Below are positions 37,080-47,080 of a stretch of 64,000 nt of DNA, one piece after another (the stretch's first letter is position 1; the number at the start of each line of letters is the position of its first letter). The stretch is from Mucilaginibacter sp. UR6-1 (GTDB lineage Bacteria; Bacteroidota; Bacteroidia; Sphingobacteriales; Sphingobacteriaceae), in the NCBI RefSeq assembly GCF_020880975.1, contig NZ_JAJIWP010000005.1:62001-126000 (forward strand). The letters are read 5' to 3'. A program made the position numbers and the translations under genes. Below the pieces are notes generated by a model, which had not been told where the DNA came from, ran no database searches, and worked only from the letters and a program-made list of their open reading frames with translations.

Positions 37080-39800
37080 TTACTTTGTTTTTAATACATT
37101 GAACTTATAAGTATAGGTAAGCAAAAAATATCTTTTAAGCGTATTGTTCTGCCCGTCAATCAGCGCGTTGGTGGTGGTAAACCTGTAGATGTTAATATTT
37201 TGATCGAGCAGGTCATACACCGCCAGCTTGATCTCGCCCTGCTCCTTTTTAAACATCTGCACCGCTACTGACGCACTGAGAATGTTATTACTTTTACGGA
37301 AGCCATCAGCAATCTGTGAATTATAAGTAAACTCCTGCTTGCCCTCCCAAACTACCTTTTTAGGCCAGCGCACATTAATGTTGTTTTGCATGTTAAAACC
37401 CTTCAGGTTTTGATTTTGGCCACTGGCGTAATCATATCTTGCCCAATTACGAAAGTAGGTAAAATTGGTATTGAACTCCACCTTATCATTCCAGGATACA
37501 TTGCCACCCTGAGTAAATGATGCCGTCCAGTTACGCTCCTTACCTGTATCATCATTGATCATATTTATTCGTTCACGATATTGCGGCCCGATACTACTGC
37601 GTAGGCCAAACTGCCATATTTTACTTTTTTTAAACTCCTTACCAAATGAAAATGAACCATACATATTTACACTCTGCCCGGCGTTAACAGGTGTGTTGGT
37701 ATGTATATAATCACTGGTAATGGTAGTTTTATGGATCACCGTATTTTGAGTTACCGAGTAATTAAACCAGGCATACATGTTCAGTCCCTTCTCAAAATTG
37801 TAATTGTAATAATTCAGGTTAAACCGTGTGCTTCCTGAAGGTTTTAAGTTAGGGTTGCCTATAAACGATGATTGCGGGCTATACACAATGGTTACCGGCC
37901 TCAAATCGGAGATGGAAGGCAGGTTATAACTCCTGTCCATTGATATGGAGATACGGTCAAACAGATCTAACCGGAAGGTAGGCAGCAAAAAGTTATATGA
38001 TCGATTTACCGTGCCTACATCAAAAACATCAGTAACATTTTGCCACTGTTGGGTTACGCCAGCAATTATCGATACCTTTTTAAACATGCGCCAGGTAACA
38101 CCGGGTTTAATATTTTTGGTCCAGTTTCGGCGGTTAAGGTCGGCACTTTGGTCGGGCAATAAAATACTGTAGCGATTGGTAAGCGTATCCCGGTCATACA
38201 CAAACTGGTTTTGGTCGGCGTTATTGTAATCGGCAGATGTTACCACATCCACGATCAGCTTTTTGGAGATCGGGTAGCGATAGCTTAATGACAGGCTTCC
38301 CGATGTGTTTTTATTATCACTGGTGTTATACCTGTCCAGCAGATATGATGGTACGGTTGATACGTAACTTGTTGTGCGGCTTTTATTAAAACCATCAGCA
38401 TTGTTTGGGTTGAAGCTGAGGTTGTGCATCAGCGTAAATGATTCTTCGCGCCGCTTTTTACCCCGCCGGTTATAAACCAGGCTATGCCCAAAGGTTGATG
38501 AATTATTATCATTGGTACCTTTGCTTTCGCTGTCATTTACACGCGCGTCAAAACTGTTATTGCTATTACCGTTTGATGAATTATTGCTGTTACTATTATT
38601 AAACGAGAGATTCGGCCTGTACGTAAGGCTGTTCAGGGTATCGGGCTTCCACTCTATCAAACCACTAACCGTGTGCCCAAAACTGTTGCTATTGCTACTG
38701 TTTGATGTACGGCTAAATAAGGTGGTATCTTTTACATACTGCTGCACAAAATTACTGTTCTCGCTATTGGTGCGGGTTTCATTGTAAAAGTACATCAGGT
38801 TTAGCTTGAGCTTTTTGCCGTAATCGCTGTTGAGGTTAAAGCCGCTTGAGGTTACCTTTTCAATACCTCCCCAGCTACGCCCGCCAAGCTGTACCGAGCC
38901 ATCCCATAAGGCATTGCCGCCGCTGCGGTCAAAACCGCCGTTACTGTATAGTTCATCACTGCTAAAACCTGTTTTGTTGAGGTTATTGCTCATGGCTATT
39001 ACGCTTAGTTGTAACGTATCCCTGAACATGTTGAACAATCCGCCGGTTTCATACCTGTCACGCGAGCCCCCGCCGCCATATACCTTACCGAAGATGCTTC
39101 GTTTGATGGCCCGCTTTAGTTTTATGTTGACTATCTTATTCACGTTTACCGCACTCACCAAGTGGTCCGGATCGTTCTCGCGGTCGTCATATACCTGTAT
39201 CTTATCTACAATAGCCGCGTCAAGGTTTTTGGTGGCAATTTTGGGGTCGTTACCAAAAAATTCCTTACCGTCTATCAGCAGCTTACTTACAGTTTTACCG
39301 TTCACGGTGAATGATCCATCGCGGTTAACCTGCATGCCGGGTATCTTTTTAAGCAATTCCTCCAGCATGGCATTGGGGCGGGTTTTAAAGGCTTCGGCAT
39401 TAAACTCAATGGTATCCTTTTTCATCACGATGGGCACGCGCTCCCCTTTTATCACCACCTCGTTCATCATGCTGCCTGCCATTATAATTTTACCCACATC
39501 GGTAACTTCACCGGTTTTAAAGTTGAGATTTTTCCGGAATGATTTGTAGGTTACAAAGGTTACCAATAGTTTAACATCGCGGTTTAGCGGCAGGCCCGAT
39601 AGCTCAAAGCCGCCATTGGCACGGCTCAGGGTATAGGCCACCATTGATGAATCCTTAACATCAATAACGGTAACTGTGGCATGTTCAAGCGGCTCGTTAC
39701 TGGCCGAATCAATTACTATGCCTTTTAAGGCAGCTTTGTTTTGTGCCGATGCCGTAAAAAACAACAGGCAGCACAAAAGTGATAAAAAGGTTGGTTTCAT
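37080..39800 (-). CDS. Outer membrane beta-barrel protein with carboxypeptidase-like N-domain
   Basis: 906 residues, signal peptide ending TASAQ. An N-terminal regulatory-like domain (ALKGIVIDSASNEPLEHATVTVIDVKDSSMV, about 23-105) is followed by a plug-like segment: LEELLKKIPGMQVNRDGSFTVNGKTVSKLLIDGKEFFGNDP. A long barrel of the OMP_b-brl_3 type follows. A Ser/Asn-rich low-complexity stretch lies at about 370-440 (NSNSNNSSNGNSNNSF). Such proteins are TonB-receptor-like with unknown ligands; no TonB partner or SusD is adjacent. A similar 814-residue protein lies across pth. Confidence 0.88.
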   Translation of the reverse strand: MKPTFLSLLCCLLFFTASAQNKAALKGIVIDSASNEPLEHATVTVIDVKDSSMVAYTLSRANGGFELSGLPLNRDVKLLVTFVTYKSFRKNLNFKTGEVTDVGKIIMAGSMMNEVVIKGERVPIVMKKDTIEFNAEAFKTRPNAMLEELLKKIPGMQVNRDGSFTVNGKTVSKLLIDGKEFFGNDPKIATKNLDAAIVDKIQVYDDRENDPDHLVSAVNVNKIVNIKLKRAIKRSIFGKVYGGGGSRDRYETGGLFNMFRDTLQLSVIAMSNNLNKTGFSSDELYSNGGFDRSGGNALWDGSVQLGGRSWGGIEKVTSSGFNLNSDYGKKLKLNLMYFYNETRTNSENSNFVQQYVKDTTLFSRTSNSSNSNSFGHTVSGLIEWKPDTLNSLTYRPNLSFNNSNSNNSSNGNSNNSFDARVNDSESKGTNDNNSSTFGHSLVYNRRGKKRREESFTLMHNLSFNPNNADGFNKSRTTSYVSTVPSYLLDRYNTSDNKNTSGSLSLSYRYPISKKLIVDVVTSADYNNADQNQFVYDRDTLTNRYSILLPDQSADLNRRNWTKNIKPGVTWRMFKKVSIIAGVTQQWQNVTDVFDVGTVNRSYNFLLPTFRLDLFDRISISMDRSYNLPSISDLRPVTIVYSPQSSFIGNPNLKPSGSTRFNLNYYNYNFEKGLNMYAWFNYSVTQNTVIHKTTITSDYIHTNTPVNAGQSVNMYGSFSFGKEFKKSKIWQFGLRSSIGPQYRERINMINDDTGKERNWTASFTQGGNVSWNDKVEFNTNFTYFRNWARYDYASGQNQNLKGFNMQNNINVRWPKKVVWEGKQEFTYNSQIADGFRKSNNILSASVAVQMFKKEQGEIKLAVYDLLDQNINIYRFTTTNALIDGQNNTLKRYFLLTYTYKFNVLKTK

Positions 39801-39943
39801 TAAAGAGTGACAAGTGTGCGTTTAAAGTTGCGAATTTAACGGCAAGTAAAAGGTTTTATTTTAATTAATAATGTCATTAACACATTTTAACAAATCCATC
39901 ATGAATTTTACCAACGGAACTGTAAGGTGTATGTACCAAGTGT

Positions 39944-39951
39944 TATCTTTG
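39944..39951 (+). promoter_or_regulatory. pth promoter -7 element
   Basis: TATCTTTG fits TAnnTTTG exactly, 70 bp upstream of the pth ATG, leaving a leader of about 64 nt. No matching -33 motif is visible. Confidence 0.5.
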
Positions 39952-40021
39952 TCACGAAGTTGTTTCAATAAAAATGCAGCTTACTGTAACGTTTAAAAAA
40001 ATTAACCGTCTTTTCTCGTAA

Positions 40022-40582
40022 ATGAAATATTTGATAGTGGGGTTGGGTAACATAGGCCCTGAGTATGCCGATACACGACATAACATAGGTTTTATGGTAC
40101 TTGATGAGCTGGCCCGCCAGGATGGAGTGAGATTTAGTATGGGACGCCATGCCTATCACGCAGAAACATCCTTTAAAGGCCGTAAGCTGCATTTAATAAA
40201 ACCCACCACTTATATGAATTTGAGCGGGAAAGCGCTTAGCTACTGGATGAACGAACTAAAGGTACCTTTGGAGAACGTACTGGTTATTGTTGATGACCTT
40301 GCGCTACCATTAGGCACCCTGCGTTTAAAACCCAAAGGCAGCGCGGCGGGGCATAACGGGTTACGGCACATTGAGGCAACCCTGGGGCATAACAACTACG
40401 CGCGATTGCGTTTCGGGATAAGTGATAACTTTCCGAAAGGGCAGCAGGTTGATTATGTACTGAGTGGTTTTGATGCCGACGAAATTCCGGAGTTACCTTC
40501 CCTCGTTGATCGCTCGATTGACATGATCAAAAGCTTTGCAACCATTGGCACCGAACTAACCATGACCAGATACAACAAGTAG
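40022..40582 (+). CDS. pth: Peptidyl-tRNA hydrolase
   Basis: 186 residues, normal length. Catalytic elements are GLGNIGPEYADTRHNIGFMVLDELA (Asn and His of the active site), PTTYMNLSGKAL, and VIVDDLALPLGTLRLKPKGSAAGHNGLRHIEATLGHNNYARLRFGI with the active-site Asp and Asn. It frees tRNA from prematurely released peptidyl-tRNA. Single gene with its own -7 element; a palindrome follows the stop codon. Confidence 0.98.
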   Translation: MKYLIVGLGNIGPEYADTRHNIGFMVLDELARQDGVRFSMGRHAYHAETSFKGRKLHLIKPTTYMNLSGKALSYWMNELKVPLENVLVIVDDLALPLGTLRLKPKGSAAGHNGLRHIEATLGHNNYARLRFGISDNFPKGQQVDYVLSGFDADEIPELPSLVDRSIDMIKSFATIGTELTMTRYNK

Positions 40583-40590
40583 CAAATGTT

Positions 40591-40619
40591 AAAATTTAAC
40601 TATTAGTGAGTTAAATTTT
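40591..40619 (+). terminator. Probable pth terminator
   Basis: Perfect 11-bp AT-rich stem (40591-40601 with 40609-40619), 7-nt loop, 8 bp after the stop. The stem itself ends in TTTT, but no longer T-run follows. Confidence 0.5.
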
Positions 40620-40697
40620 GTTAAATGTGCTAATGCTGTAAAACGGCCTGGCTAACTTGCGCCATATTAAACACACACCACCACAGAAACCTAAAGA

Positions 40698-43142
40698 ATG
40701 AAAGCCACTTTACTCACAATTTTATATTGTACGCTATCGCTATGCCTGTTTGCACAGGCTCCCTCCGGCAATATTACCGTAAAAGGGATGGTAATTGACT
40801 CCGCCACTAACAAACCGCTTGATTTTGTAACCGTAGCCCTGCAGGATGCCGCTACAAAAACACCGGTAAAAAGCGCGCTCTCTAAAGGTGATGGCAGCTT
40901 TGAGTTAAGTGCCGCCGCAGGTAAACAATACCAATTGGTACTGGCATTTGTTGGTTACAATAACAAAGTAATATCGCTGGAAAATAAACCGGCTATTGAC
41001 CTTGGCCGCATTATGTTCTCGGCATCATCAAAACAACTGGGCGAGGTACAGATAAGTGCCGTTAAACCTGTTATGAAACAGGAGGTTGACCGCCTGAGCT
41101 ATGATGTACAGGCCGACCCGGAAAGCAAAGCCTACACCGCCTTAGATATGATGCGCAAGGTGCCCCTGTTAAGTGTCGACGCTTCTGACGCGATCAAGCT
41201 GAAAGGCAGCGGGGCATACAAAATATTGGTAAACGGTAAAGAATCGGCCCTGATGGCTAAAAACCCATCGGATGTATTGAAAGCCATGCCCGCAACCAAC
41301 ATCCTCAAAATTGAGGTAATTACCACACCGCCTGCAAAATATGATGCTGAAGGCTTGGCGGGCATTATCAACATCATCACTAAAACCAATGCTGATGAAG
41401 GTTATAACATTGGTGTTAACGTACGCCATAACACCGTATGGGGCCAGGGCGTTAACCTGAATGGTACCGTTAAAAAAGGTAAGTTCGGCTTTGCCGGATA
41501 TGTTGGTGCCGGCCGCCAGCCAGAAAATGAGAATTCATCAGAGAACAGCCAGCTACGTCTTGCCGATACCTCCCGCCTGCTGCAAAACGGCATCAACAAA
41601 TTTGACGGCAATTACATGTATGCCAATGCCGAGTTGAGCTATGAGATAGATACGCTGAACCTCCTCACCGGCTCGTTTGAAGCGTACAAAGAAAAAAACG
41701 ACCAATTGAATGATCAGCTATCGCAATTATTTGATAACACCAACGCCGTTACCCAGCGCTACAAGCAAATGAGCAAAAGCCTGAGCCATTACACCGGTAT
41801 TGACGCGGCGCTGAACTACCAGTTAGGGTTTAAAAAAAATAAGGAACAATTGCTTACCCTTTCCTATAAATACAGCTACTCGCCTAACGATCAATCAACC
41901 GAAAACACATTTACTGAAACGCTTAACTACCGCCAGGCCAACTTTATTCAGAACAACGACCAGGGCACAAAAGAGCACACTGTACAACTTGATTATGTGC
42001 ACCCTTTGAAAAAGATAAACATTGAAGCCGGAGCCAAAAGTATACTGCGTAACAATTACAGCGATTTTACTACAGATACGCTGATCAGCCCGGGAATTTA
42101 TAACCGCAACGATCCGCAATCAAACATATTTGATTATCAGCAAAATGTGTACAGCGCCTACAATTCATACCAGTTAAAAGGCGAAAAGTGGTCGGCCAAG
42201 GCTGGTTTAAGGCTGGAGTACACTACCATTAACGCTACTTTCGCGGCCGGGCAACCGGAATTGAATACAAACTACAACAACCTGATCCCCTCAATATCGG
42301 TTCAGCGTAAGCTAAAAACCAGCAGCTTTAACCTGGGTTTTACCCAGCGTATACGCAGGCCGGGTATTTATCAGCTTAACCCGTTTGTTGATCGTACTAA
42401 TCCTTTATTTATCAGCACGGGTAACCCTAACCTTAAACCCGAGTTAAACAATACATTTGAGTTTACTTACAGCAATTTCTCAAAAGGATCTATCAACATT
42501 GGCTTAAGCTACGCGTTCTCTAACAACTCCATACAAAGCGTTACCAGCTTCAGAGATACGGTGATCAACAATCAAAACCAAAAAATCACCACTACAAATT
42601 ACGAGAACATAGGCAGCAACAGAACTTTAGGGCTAAACGTAAATACCAACTACGACATCACCAAAAAACTATCGTTAAGCCTTAACGGGCAGGTATCGCG
42701 CATTTGGCTTGAGGGTACCTACAATGGCAAGTTATACAACAATGCCGGATATATAGGCAATGCTTTTGCCAACATAGGTTATAAATTTGAGAATGGCTAC
42801 CGCATTGGCCTTAACGCAGGGTACTTTAGCGGCTCGGTAACGCTGCAGGGTAAATCAAGGTACTTTATGTATAACTCATATGTAGTAAGTAAAGAGTTTT
42901 GGGATAAGAATGCCAGCATAGCGCTGGTAGCAAACAATCCGTACGGCAAAAACTGGCGAAATACCTCAACCACCACAACGCCCGATTTTATACAGAACTC
43001 CACCTATAACCAAATATACCGCCACTTTGCTATACGCCTGAGCTACAAATTTGGCAAGCTGAGCGGCGAGATAAAAAAGAACCAGCGCGGCATCAATAAC
43101 GATGACAAGAGCGGTGGTAAAAGTGGCGGCGGAAATGGTTAA
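40698..43142 (+). CDS. Outer membrane beta-barrel protein with carboxypeptidase-like N-domain (second)
   Basis: 814 residues with a signal peptide (ending LFAQ). An N-terminal CarboxypepD_reg-like domain is present (ITVKGMVIDSATNKPLDFVTVALQD, about 24-110). The plug-like region includes ALDMMRKVPLLSVDASDAIKLKGSGAYKILVNGKESALM and KYDAEGLAGIINIITK. The rest is an OMP_b-brl_3 barrel with RIRRPGIYQLNPFVDRTNPLFISTGNPNLKPE. The C-terminus is a Lys/Gly/Ser-rich tail (DDKSGGKSGGGNG) beyond the last strand. The ligand is unknown. It may be cotranscribed with the ArsC-like gene 9 bp downstream. Confidence 0.88.
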   Translation: MKATLLTILYCTLSLCLFAQAPSGNITVKGMVIDSATNKPLDFVTVALQDAATKTPVKSALSKGDGSFELSAAAGKQYQLVLAFVGYNNKVISLENKPAIDLGRIMFSASSKQLGEVQISAVKPVMKQEVDRLSYDVQADPESKAYTALDMMRKVPLLSVDASDAIKLKGSGAYKILVNGKESALMAKNPSDVLKAMPATNILKIEVITTPPAKYDAEGLAGIINIITKTNADEGYNIGVNVRHNTVWGQGVNLNGTVKKGKFGFAGYVGAGRQPENENSSENSQLRLADTSRLLQNGINKFDGNYMYANAELSYEIDTLNLLTGSFEAYKEKNDQLNDQLSQLFDNTNAVTQRYKQMSKSLSHYTGIDAALNYQLGFKKNKEQLLTLSYKYSYSPNDQSTENTFTETLNYRQANFIQNNDQGTKEHTVQLDYVHPLKKINIEAGAKSILRNNYSDFTTDTLISPGIYNRNDPQSNIFDYQQNVYSAYNSYQLKGEKWSAKAGLRLEYTTINATFAAGQPELNTNYNNLIPSISVQRKLKTSSFNLGFTQRIRRPGIYQLNPFVDRTNPLFISTGNPNLKPELNNTFEFTYSNFSKGSINIGLSYAFSNNSIQSVTSFRDTVINNQNQKITTTNYENIGSNRTLGLNVNTNYDITKKLSLSLNGQVSRIWLEGTYNGKLYNNAGYIGNAFANIGYKFENGYRIGLNAGYFSGSVTLQGKSRYFMYNSYVVSKEFWDKNASIALVANNPYGKNWRNTSTTTTPDFIQNSTYNQIYRHFAIRLSYKFGKLSGEIKKNQRGINNDDKSGGKSGGGNG

Positions 43143-43151
43143 TTTTACTGC

Positions 43152-43499
43152 ATGAAAGTTTACGGAATAACCAACTGCAACACGGTAAAAAAAGCCCTGG
43201 AATGGCTGAAAGAGAATAAGGTTGATTATGAGTTTCATGATTTTAAGAAACTTGGCATCAGCAATGAAAAACTTAACGAGTGGGACCACCAGGCCGGTTA
43301 CGAAAAGTTTTTGAACAAACAGGGCCTCACCTGGAAACAGCTTGACCCACAGGTTAAGGAAAGCGTAAAAACCAGCGCCGATGCCCTGAAACTTTTACAG
43401 GAAAAAACCAGTATGATAAAACGCCCGGTTATTGAGGATAACGGTTACCTCTACTTCGGATTTAACGAAGATGTTTATAAAGAACATTTTAATAAATAA
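43152..43499 (+). CDS. ArsC/Spx-family protein (YffB-like)
   Basis: 115 residues of thioredoxin-like fold. The start MKVYGITNCNTVKKALEWLKENKVDYEFHDFKK is the ArsC/Spx/YffB pattern. It has a single Cys (CNTV) and not the CxxC of Spx, and no Cys triad for arsenate reduction. The C-terminal KRPVIEDNGYLYFGFNED is also typical. YffB-like members are probably glutathione- or thiol-linked reductases, not arsenate reductases. Tightly linked to the upstream outer-membrane gene (9 bp) and ended by a hairpin terminator. Confidence 0.88.
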   Translation: MKVYGITNCNTVKKALEWLKENKVDYEFHDFKKLGISNEKLNEWDHQAGYEKFLNKQGLTWKQLDPQVKESVKTSADALKLLQEKTSMIKRPVIEDNGYLYFGFNEDVYKEHFNK

Positions 43500-43503
43500 C
43501 ATA

Positions 43504-43527
43504 AGCGGCCTGCGGGTCGCTTTTTTT
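43504..43527 (+). terminator. Terminator of the ArsC-like gene
   Basis: 7-bp stem AGCGGCC/GGTCGCT (one G-T pair) with a TGCG loop and a seven-T tail. Confidence 0.8.
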
Positions 43528-43659
43528 GTGCCCATATACTGAAAATCAGTATCCTAAATAATTATTTATTTAAATATTACGGTAACAATTACTTTACCGC
43601 TCCTTTCAATTACAGCTAATTATGGTATACTTGCTGTAATTTTTTATAAAACTGATAAC

Positions 43660-45627
43660 ATGACCTTTAAGTACGTAGCCGGCGCTTTGCTGGCTGTTAT
43701 GGCTATTGCCAACGCTGGTTTGGCACAAGCCCAGGACGCGTCAGCATCAAAGTATGACTATCATGATGCTTTCGGCCCTAATTTTTACACCAAAAACGGC
43801 AATGAGTACCGTGCGGCAAGCGGCGAACCGGGGCCTAAATACTGGCAAAACCGTGCCGACTACCAGCTAACCGCAAAGCTGAACGACAAAACCAACGAAA
43901 TTACAGGTACCGAGGTACTTACTTATACCAACAATAGCCCTCAAAAGCTGGGCTTTATATGGATGCACCTTGATCAGAACCTGTTTAAGCAGGATTCGCG
44001 CGGTACGGCCATAGTGCCTACCAGCGGCAGCCGCAATGGTGGCCACGGCCAGGTTTTTGATGCAGGGCATAAAATAAAATCAGTTAAACTGGTTGGCAGC
44101 GAAACAGAGCTGAAATATATTATTAATGATACCCGTATGCAGGTATTTCTGCCTAAAGAGGTAACTGCCGAAGGCGGACAGGTTAAACTGCGTATTGAAT
44201 TTTCATTTGTTAGTCCGGATTACGGATCTGACCGTACCGGCATCCTGAACACCAAGAACGGCAAAGTATTTACCATAGCCCAATGGTATCCGCGTGTTTG
44301 TGTTTATGATGATGTACAGGGATGGAATGTATTGCCTTATACCGGCCCGGCCGAGTTTTACCTGGAGTACGGCGATTTTGACCTGAGCATTACCGCTCCG
44401 GCAAACCACATTGTGGTAGCATCAGGCGAGTTACTAAACCCTGCCGAGGTATATACCACCGAGCAGCAAAAACGCTGGGCGCAGGCTTCGCAAAGTGATC
44501 AAACGGTAGTTATCCGTTCGGCTAAAGAAGTTACCAGCGCGGCATCACGCCCGGCAGGTAAAACCGAGCTGACCTGGAAATTCCGTATCAAAAACGCCCG
44601 CGATGCGTCATGGGCTTCATCAGCCTCTTTTATTATTGATGCTGCTAAAATGAACCTGCCAAGCGGCAAAAAATCCATAGCTATATCAGCTTACCCTGAA
44701 GAGAGCGACGGCAATGATGCCTGGGCCCGCTCAACCGAGTACGTTAAAAAATCAGTAGAGTACAACTCAAAAAAATGGTTTGAATACCCTTACCCTGCCG
44801 CTACCGCGGTTGCCGGTATTGTAGGCGGTATGGAGTATCCGGGTATTGTTTTTTGCGGATACAAAGCTAAAAAAGGCAGCCTTTGGGGCGTTAACGATCA
44901 CGAGTTTGGCCATACCTGGTTCCCGATGATTGTTGGCTCAAATGAGCGTGTTTACGGCTGGATGGATGAAGGCTTCAATACCTTTATTAATACCCTGACC
45001 ACTGAGGATTTCAACAATGGCGAATATGCTAACAAACGCCCGATGGATATGCAGCGCGTTGGTGAGTTTGCTACCAAACCTGACCTGGAAACGGTACTAA
45101 GCGCGCCTGCCAACATGAAGGAAAAGAACATCGGTATGTTACTATACTTTAAACCGAGCTTTGGCTTAACCATGCTGCGCGAACAGGTTTTAGGCAAAGA
45201 GCGTTTTGACCTGGCTTTCCGTACCTATGTTGAGCGCTGGGCATTTAAACACCCTACACCTGATGATTTCTTCCGCACGATGGAGAACGTTGGCGGCGAG
45301 AGCCTGCAATGGTTTTGGCGCGGATGGTTCACCAACAACTGGAGGCTTGATGTTGCCGTTAACGATGTTAAGAATGTTGACGTTGATCCATCAAAAGGTG
45401 TGCTGATCACCCTTACCAATATGGAGAAAATGGCTATGCCTGTTCCGCTGGAAATTAAGTTTAAAAGCGGCAAAACCGAGCGTGTAAAGCTGCCTGTTGA
45501 AATTTGGGAGCGTAATAACTCATTTGTTTACAAATACCCATCAACCGAGGAAGTGGTTCAGGTAACCTACGACCCGGACAAAACCCTACCCGATTACAAC
45601 CCCGACAACAACGTCTGGAAAAAATAA
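43660..45627 (+). CDS. Secreted M1-family metallopeptidase
   Basis: 655 residues with a signal peptide (about 1-25, ending AQAQ). The N-terminal saddle domain ([30 protein letters not shown] onward, about 65-270) is followed by the catalytic domain. HEFGH is at 414-418 and E437 in [10 protein letters not shown] completes the HExxH-x18-E zinc site. The exopeptidase motif GxMEN is altered to GGMEYPG. The enzyme probably trims N-terminal residues from peptides in the periplasm. Monocistronic, followed by a strong terminator. Confidence 0.95.
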   Translation: MTFKYVAGALLAVMAIANAGLAQAQDASASKYDYHDAFGPNFYTKNGNEYRAASGEPGPKYWQNRADYQLTAKLNDKTNEITGTEVLTYTNNSPQKLGFIWMHLDQNLFKQDSRGTAIVPTSGSRNGGHGQVFDAGHKIKSVKLVGSETELKYIINDTRMQVFLPKEVTAEGGQVKLRIEFSFVSPDYGSDRTGILNTKNGKVFTIAQWYPRVCVYDDVQGWNVLPYTGPAEFYLEYGDFDLSITAPANHIVVASGELLNPAEVYTTEQQKRWAQASQSDQTVVIRSAKEVTSAASRPAGKTELTWKFRIKNARDASWASSASFIIDAAKMNLPSGKKSIAISAYPEESDGNDAWARSTEYVKKSVEYNSKKWFEYPYPAATAVAGIVGGMEYPGIVFCGYKAKKGSLWGVNDHEFGHTWFPMIVGSNERVYGWMDEGFNTFINTLTTEDFNNGEYANKRPMDMQRVGEFATKPDLETVLSAPANMKEKNIGMLLYFKPSFGLTMLREQVLGKERFDLAFRTYVERWAFKHPTPDDFFRTMENVGGESLQWFWRGWFTNNWRLDVAVNDVKNVDVDPSKGVLITLTNMEKMAMPVPLEIKFKSGKTERVKLPVEIWERNNSFVYKYPSTEEVVQVTYDPDKTLPDYNPDNNVWKK

Positions 45628-45632
45628 TCATT

Positions 45633-45670
45633 AAAGCAAACGGCCTCCTAAATTGGAGGCCGTTTGCTTT
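45633..45670. terminator. Strong terminator between the M1 peptidase and AhpD-like genes
   Basis: Perfect 16-bp stem (45633-45648 with 45655-45670) with a 6-nt loop, flanked by A and T runs, suited to both convergent genes. Confidence 0.88.
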
Positions 45671-45690
45671 TACAACAACTGCTTTTTAAA

Positions 45691-46131
45691 TTAAGCCTTT
45701 TCAGGCATCAGGTGGGTGGTAATGGCTATGCGGTTCCAAGCGTTGATGGTTACTGCGGCCATAATTACCTGCGCGGTTTTAACTTCGCCCAGTGCACTTA
45801 CTGCTTGTTTGTAAGTAGCATCGCTAACATGGCCCTGTATGTTGGTTATCTCTTCGGTTAAAGCCAGCACCGCTTGCTCTTCGGCTGTAAAAAAGTCGGT
45901 GTCGCGCCAACCGGGGAGTACATATATGCGCTGTTCGCTCTCACCGGCCTTGCGGGCGTCTTTGGTGTGCATATCCAAACAGTAGGCGCAGCCGTTTATT
46001 TGTGAGGCGCGTATTTTAATCAGTTCATGAAGCTTTTTGTCCAATCCGCTTTTTTGTACGTAGGCTTCAAGGCCGTACATAGCTTTAAAAGCGTCGGGTA
46101 ATATTTCGTGTATTTTGATCCTGGTTTCCAT
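45691..46131 (-). CDS. Carboxymuconolactone decarboxylase/AhpD-like peroxidase protein
   Basis: 146 residues. The motif INGCAYCLDMHTKDARKAG holds the CxxC-x3-H redox centre of alkylhydroperoxidase AhpD-like proteins. ERIYVLPGWRDTDFFTAEEQAVLALTEEIT follows as in the family. It probably reduces peroxides using thiols. It lies 257 bp downstream of a Crp/Fnr regulator on the same strand. This is a recurring pairing in Bacteroidota and suggests control by that regulator. An inverted repeat lies between the two. Confidence 0.93.
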   Translation of the reverse strand: METRIKIHEILPDAFKAMYGLEAYVQKSGLDKKLHELIKIRASQINGCAYCLDMHTKDARKAGESEQRIYVLPGWRDTDFFTAEEQAVLALTEEITNIQGHVSDATYKQAVSALGEVKTAQVIMAAVTINAWNRIAITTHLMPEKA

Positions 46132-46258
46132 GATATTTATTTTTTAATGTTTGATTAAGTTTTTACGCCGGCGTTTACAATACAAAGGTGCATAGCGGCA
46201 GGCGGCAAAATCTTAATCTTGATTAAGAAATGAGGGTAGGAAGCAAAGCATCACTTTA

Positions 46259-46342
46259 CGTCATTGCGAGGTACGAAGCAATCACTTAAAACAAATTAAG
46301 TCTGAATATCCTACAGAGATTGCTTCGTACCTCGCAATGACG
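46259..46342. repeat. Perfect 25-bp inverted repeat between the AhpD-like and Crp/Fnr genes
   Basis: Arms 46259-46283 and 46318-46342 are exact reverse complements (core ATTGCGAGGTACGAAGC) around a 34-bp spacer. It has no coding potential. The style resembles the repeat at 61417-61497, which shares CGTACCTCG. It is probably a dispersed miniature element; it could also act as a hairpin terminator of the regulator gene. Confidence 0.75.
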
Positions 46343-46387
46343 CAGTTTACTTTAATTTTGATTATGCAACCATGATTTAGGAGGGGT

Positions 46388-46981
46388 CTACCTTTTCTTA
46401 CCCCTTATCTTACTTAAAAACTCGGGTGTAACACCCAGGTATGAGGCCAGCATATATTGCGGCACACGCTGCACAAAACCCGGAAATCGATCTACAAAAA
46501 GGTTGTATTGCTCCTCGCCAGACATATCAAACAAATAGCATATCCGCATTTGGAAAGCGCCGAACGCCTTTTGCATAACCCGCATAAAATAATGTTCGAG
46601 TTTAGGAATGCGCTCAAGCAGCCGTTGCTGATCGGTTATGCTGAGCTTGAGTACTTGCGTACGCTCAACCGCCTGTATGTAAAATTTTGACGGGCTTTGC
46701 ATTTCAATGCTCATATAATCGCTTAACCACCAGTTATCAATACCAAACTGTACAATATGCTCGCTGCCATTCTCCTTTATAAAATACATGCGCAGGCAAC
46801 CCTGTACAACAAAATACTGCGCTGTGCATTTTTCTCCTTCTGATAACAGGTATTGCTTTTTACTTAGCTCCTCGTACTTAAAATAGGTGGTAAGTATTTC
46901 CTGCTCATCGGGCGTTAAGGTTACATACTTACTAATATGCTTTATCAGGGTGGCAAACATTGGCGGCGGTATTGGTTGCAA
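46388..46981 (-). CDS. Crp/Fnr-family transcriptional regulator
   Basis: 197 residues. The N-terminal cyclic-nucleotide-binding-like domain (about 10-125) includes EELSKKQYLLSEGEKCTAQYFVVQGCLRMYF. The C-terminal region ends in RVPQYMLASYLGVTPEFLSKIRGKKR, a short helix-turn-helix. An ATG at 46960 (MFATLIKHI) is an alternative start and would leave more room for a promoter behind the terminator at 47017. Small-ligand or redox control is likely. The AhpD-like gene downstream is the natural target. Confidence 0.93.
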   Translation of the reverse strand: MQPIPPPMFATLIKHISKYVTLTPDEQEILTTYFKYEELSKKQYLLSEGEKCTAQYFVVQGCLRMYFIKENGSEHIVQFGIDNWWLSDYMSIEMQSPSKFYIQAVERTQVLKLSITDQQRLLERIPKLEHYFMRVMQKAFGAFQMRICYLFDMSGEEQYNLFVDRFPGFVQRVPQYMLASYLGVTPEFLSKIRGKKR

Positions 46982-47016
46982 TGGCTAATATAAGGCTTTG
47001 CCGCATTACCGTAAAA

Positions 47017-47052
47017 AACTAAGCGCTGCCCTGGTATGGGCAACGCTTAGTT
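47017..47052 (-). terminator. Terminator of the first LruC gene
   Basis: 15-nt arms (47017-47031 with 47038-47052, one mismatch), 6-nt loop, and an A-run at 47013-47018 that gives a T-tail on the minus strand. Confidence 0.8.
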
Positions 47053-47080
47053 CTGTAGCTATGATATGTTAATTATATTT

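Noticed and set aside
38830..39549. 239-codon frame opposite the outer-membrane barrel gene
   Set aside because: Leu/Ser-rich composition is the mirror of the barrel protein; no signal, domain or promoter supports it.
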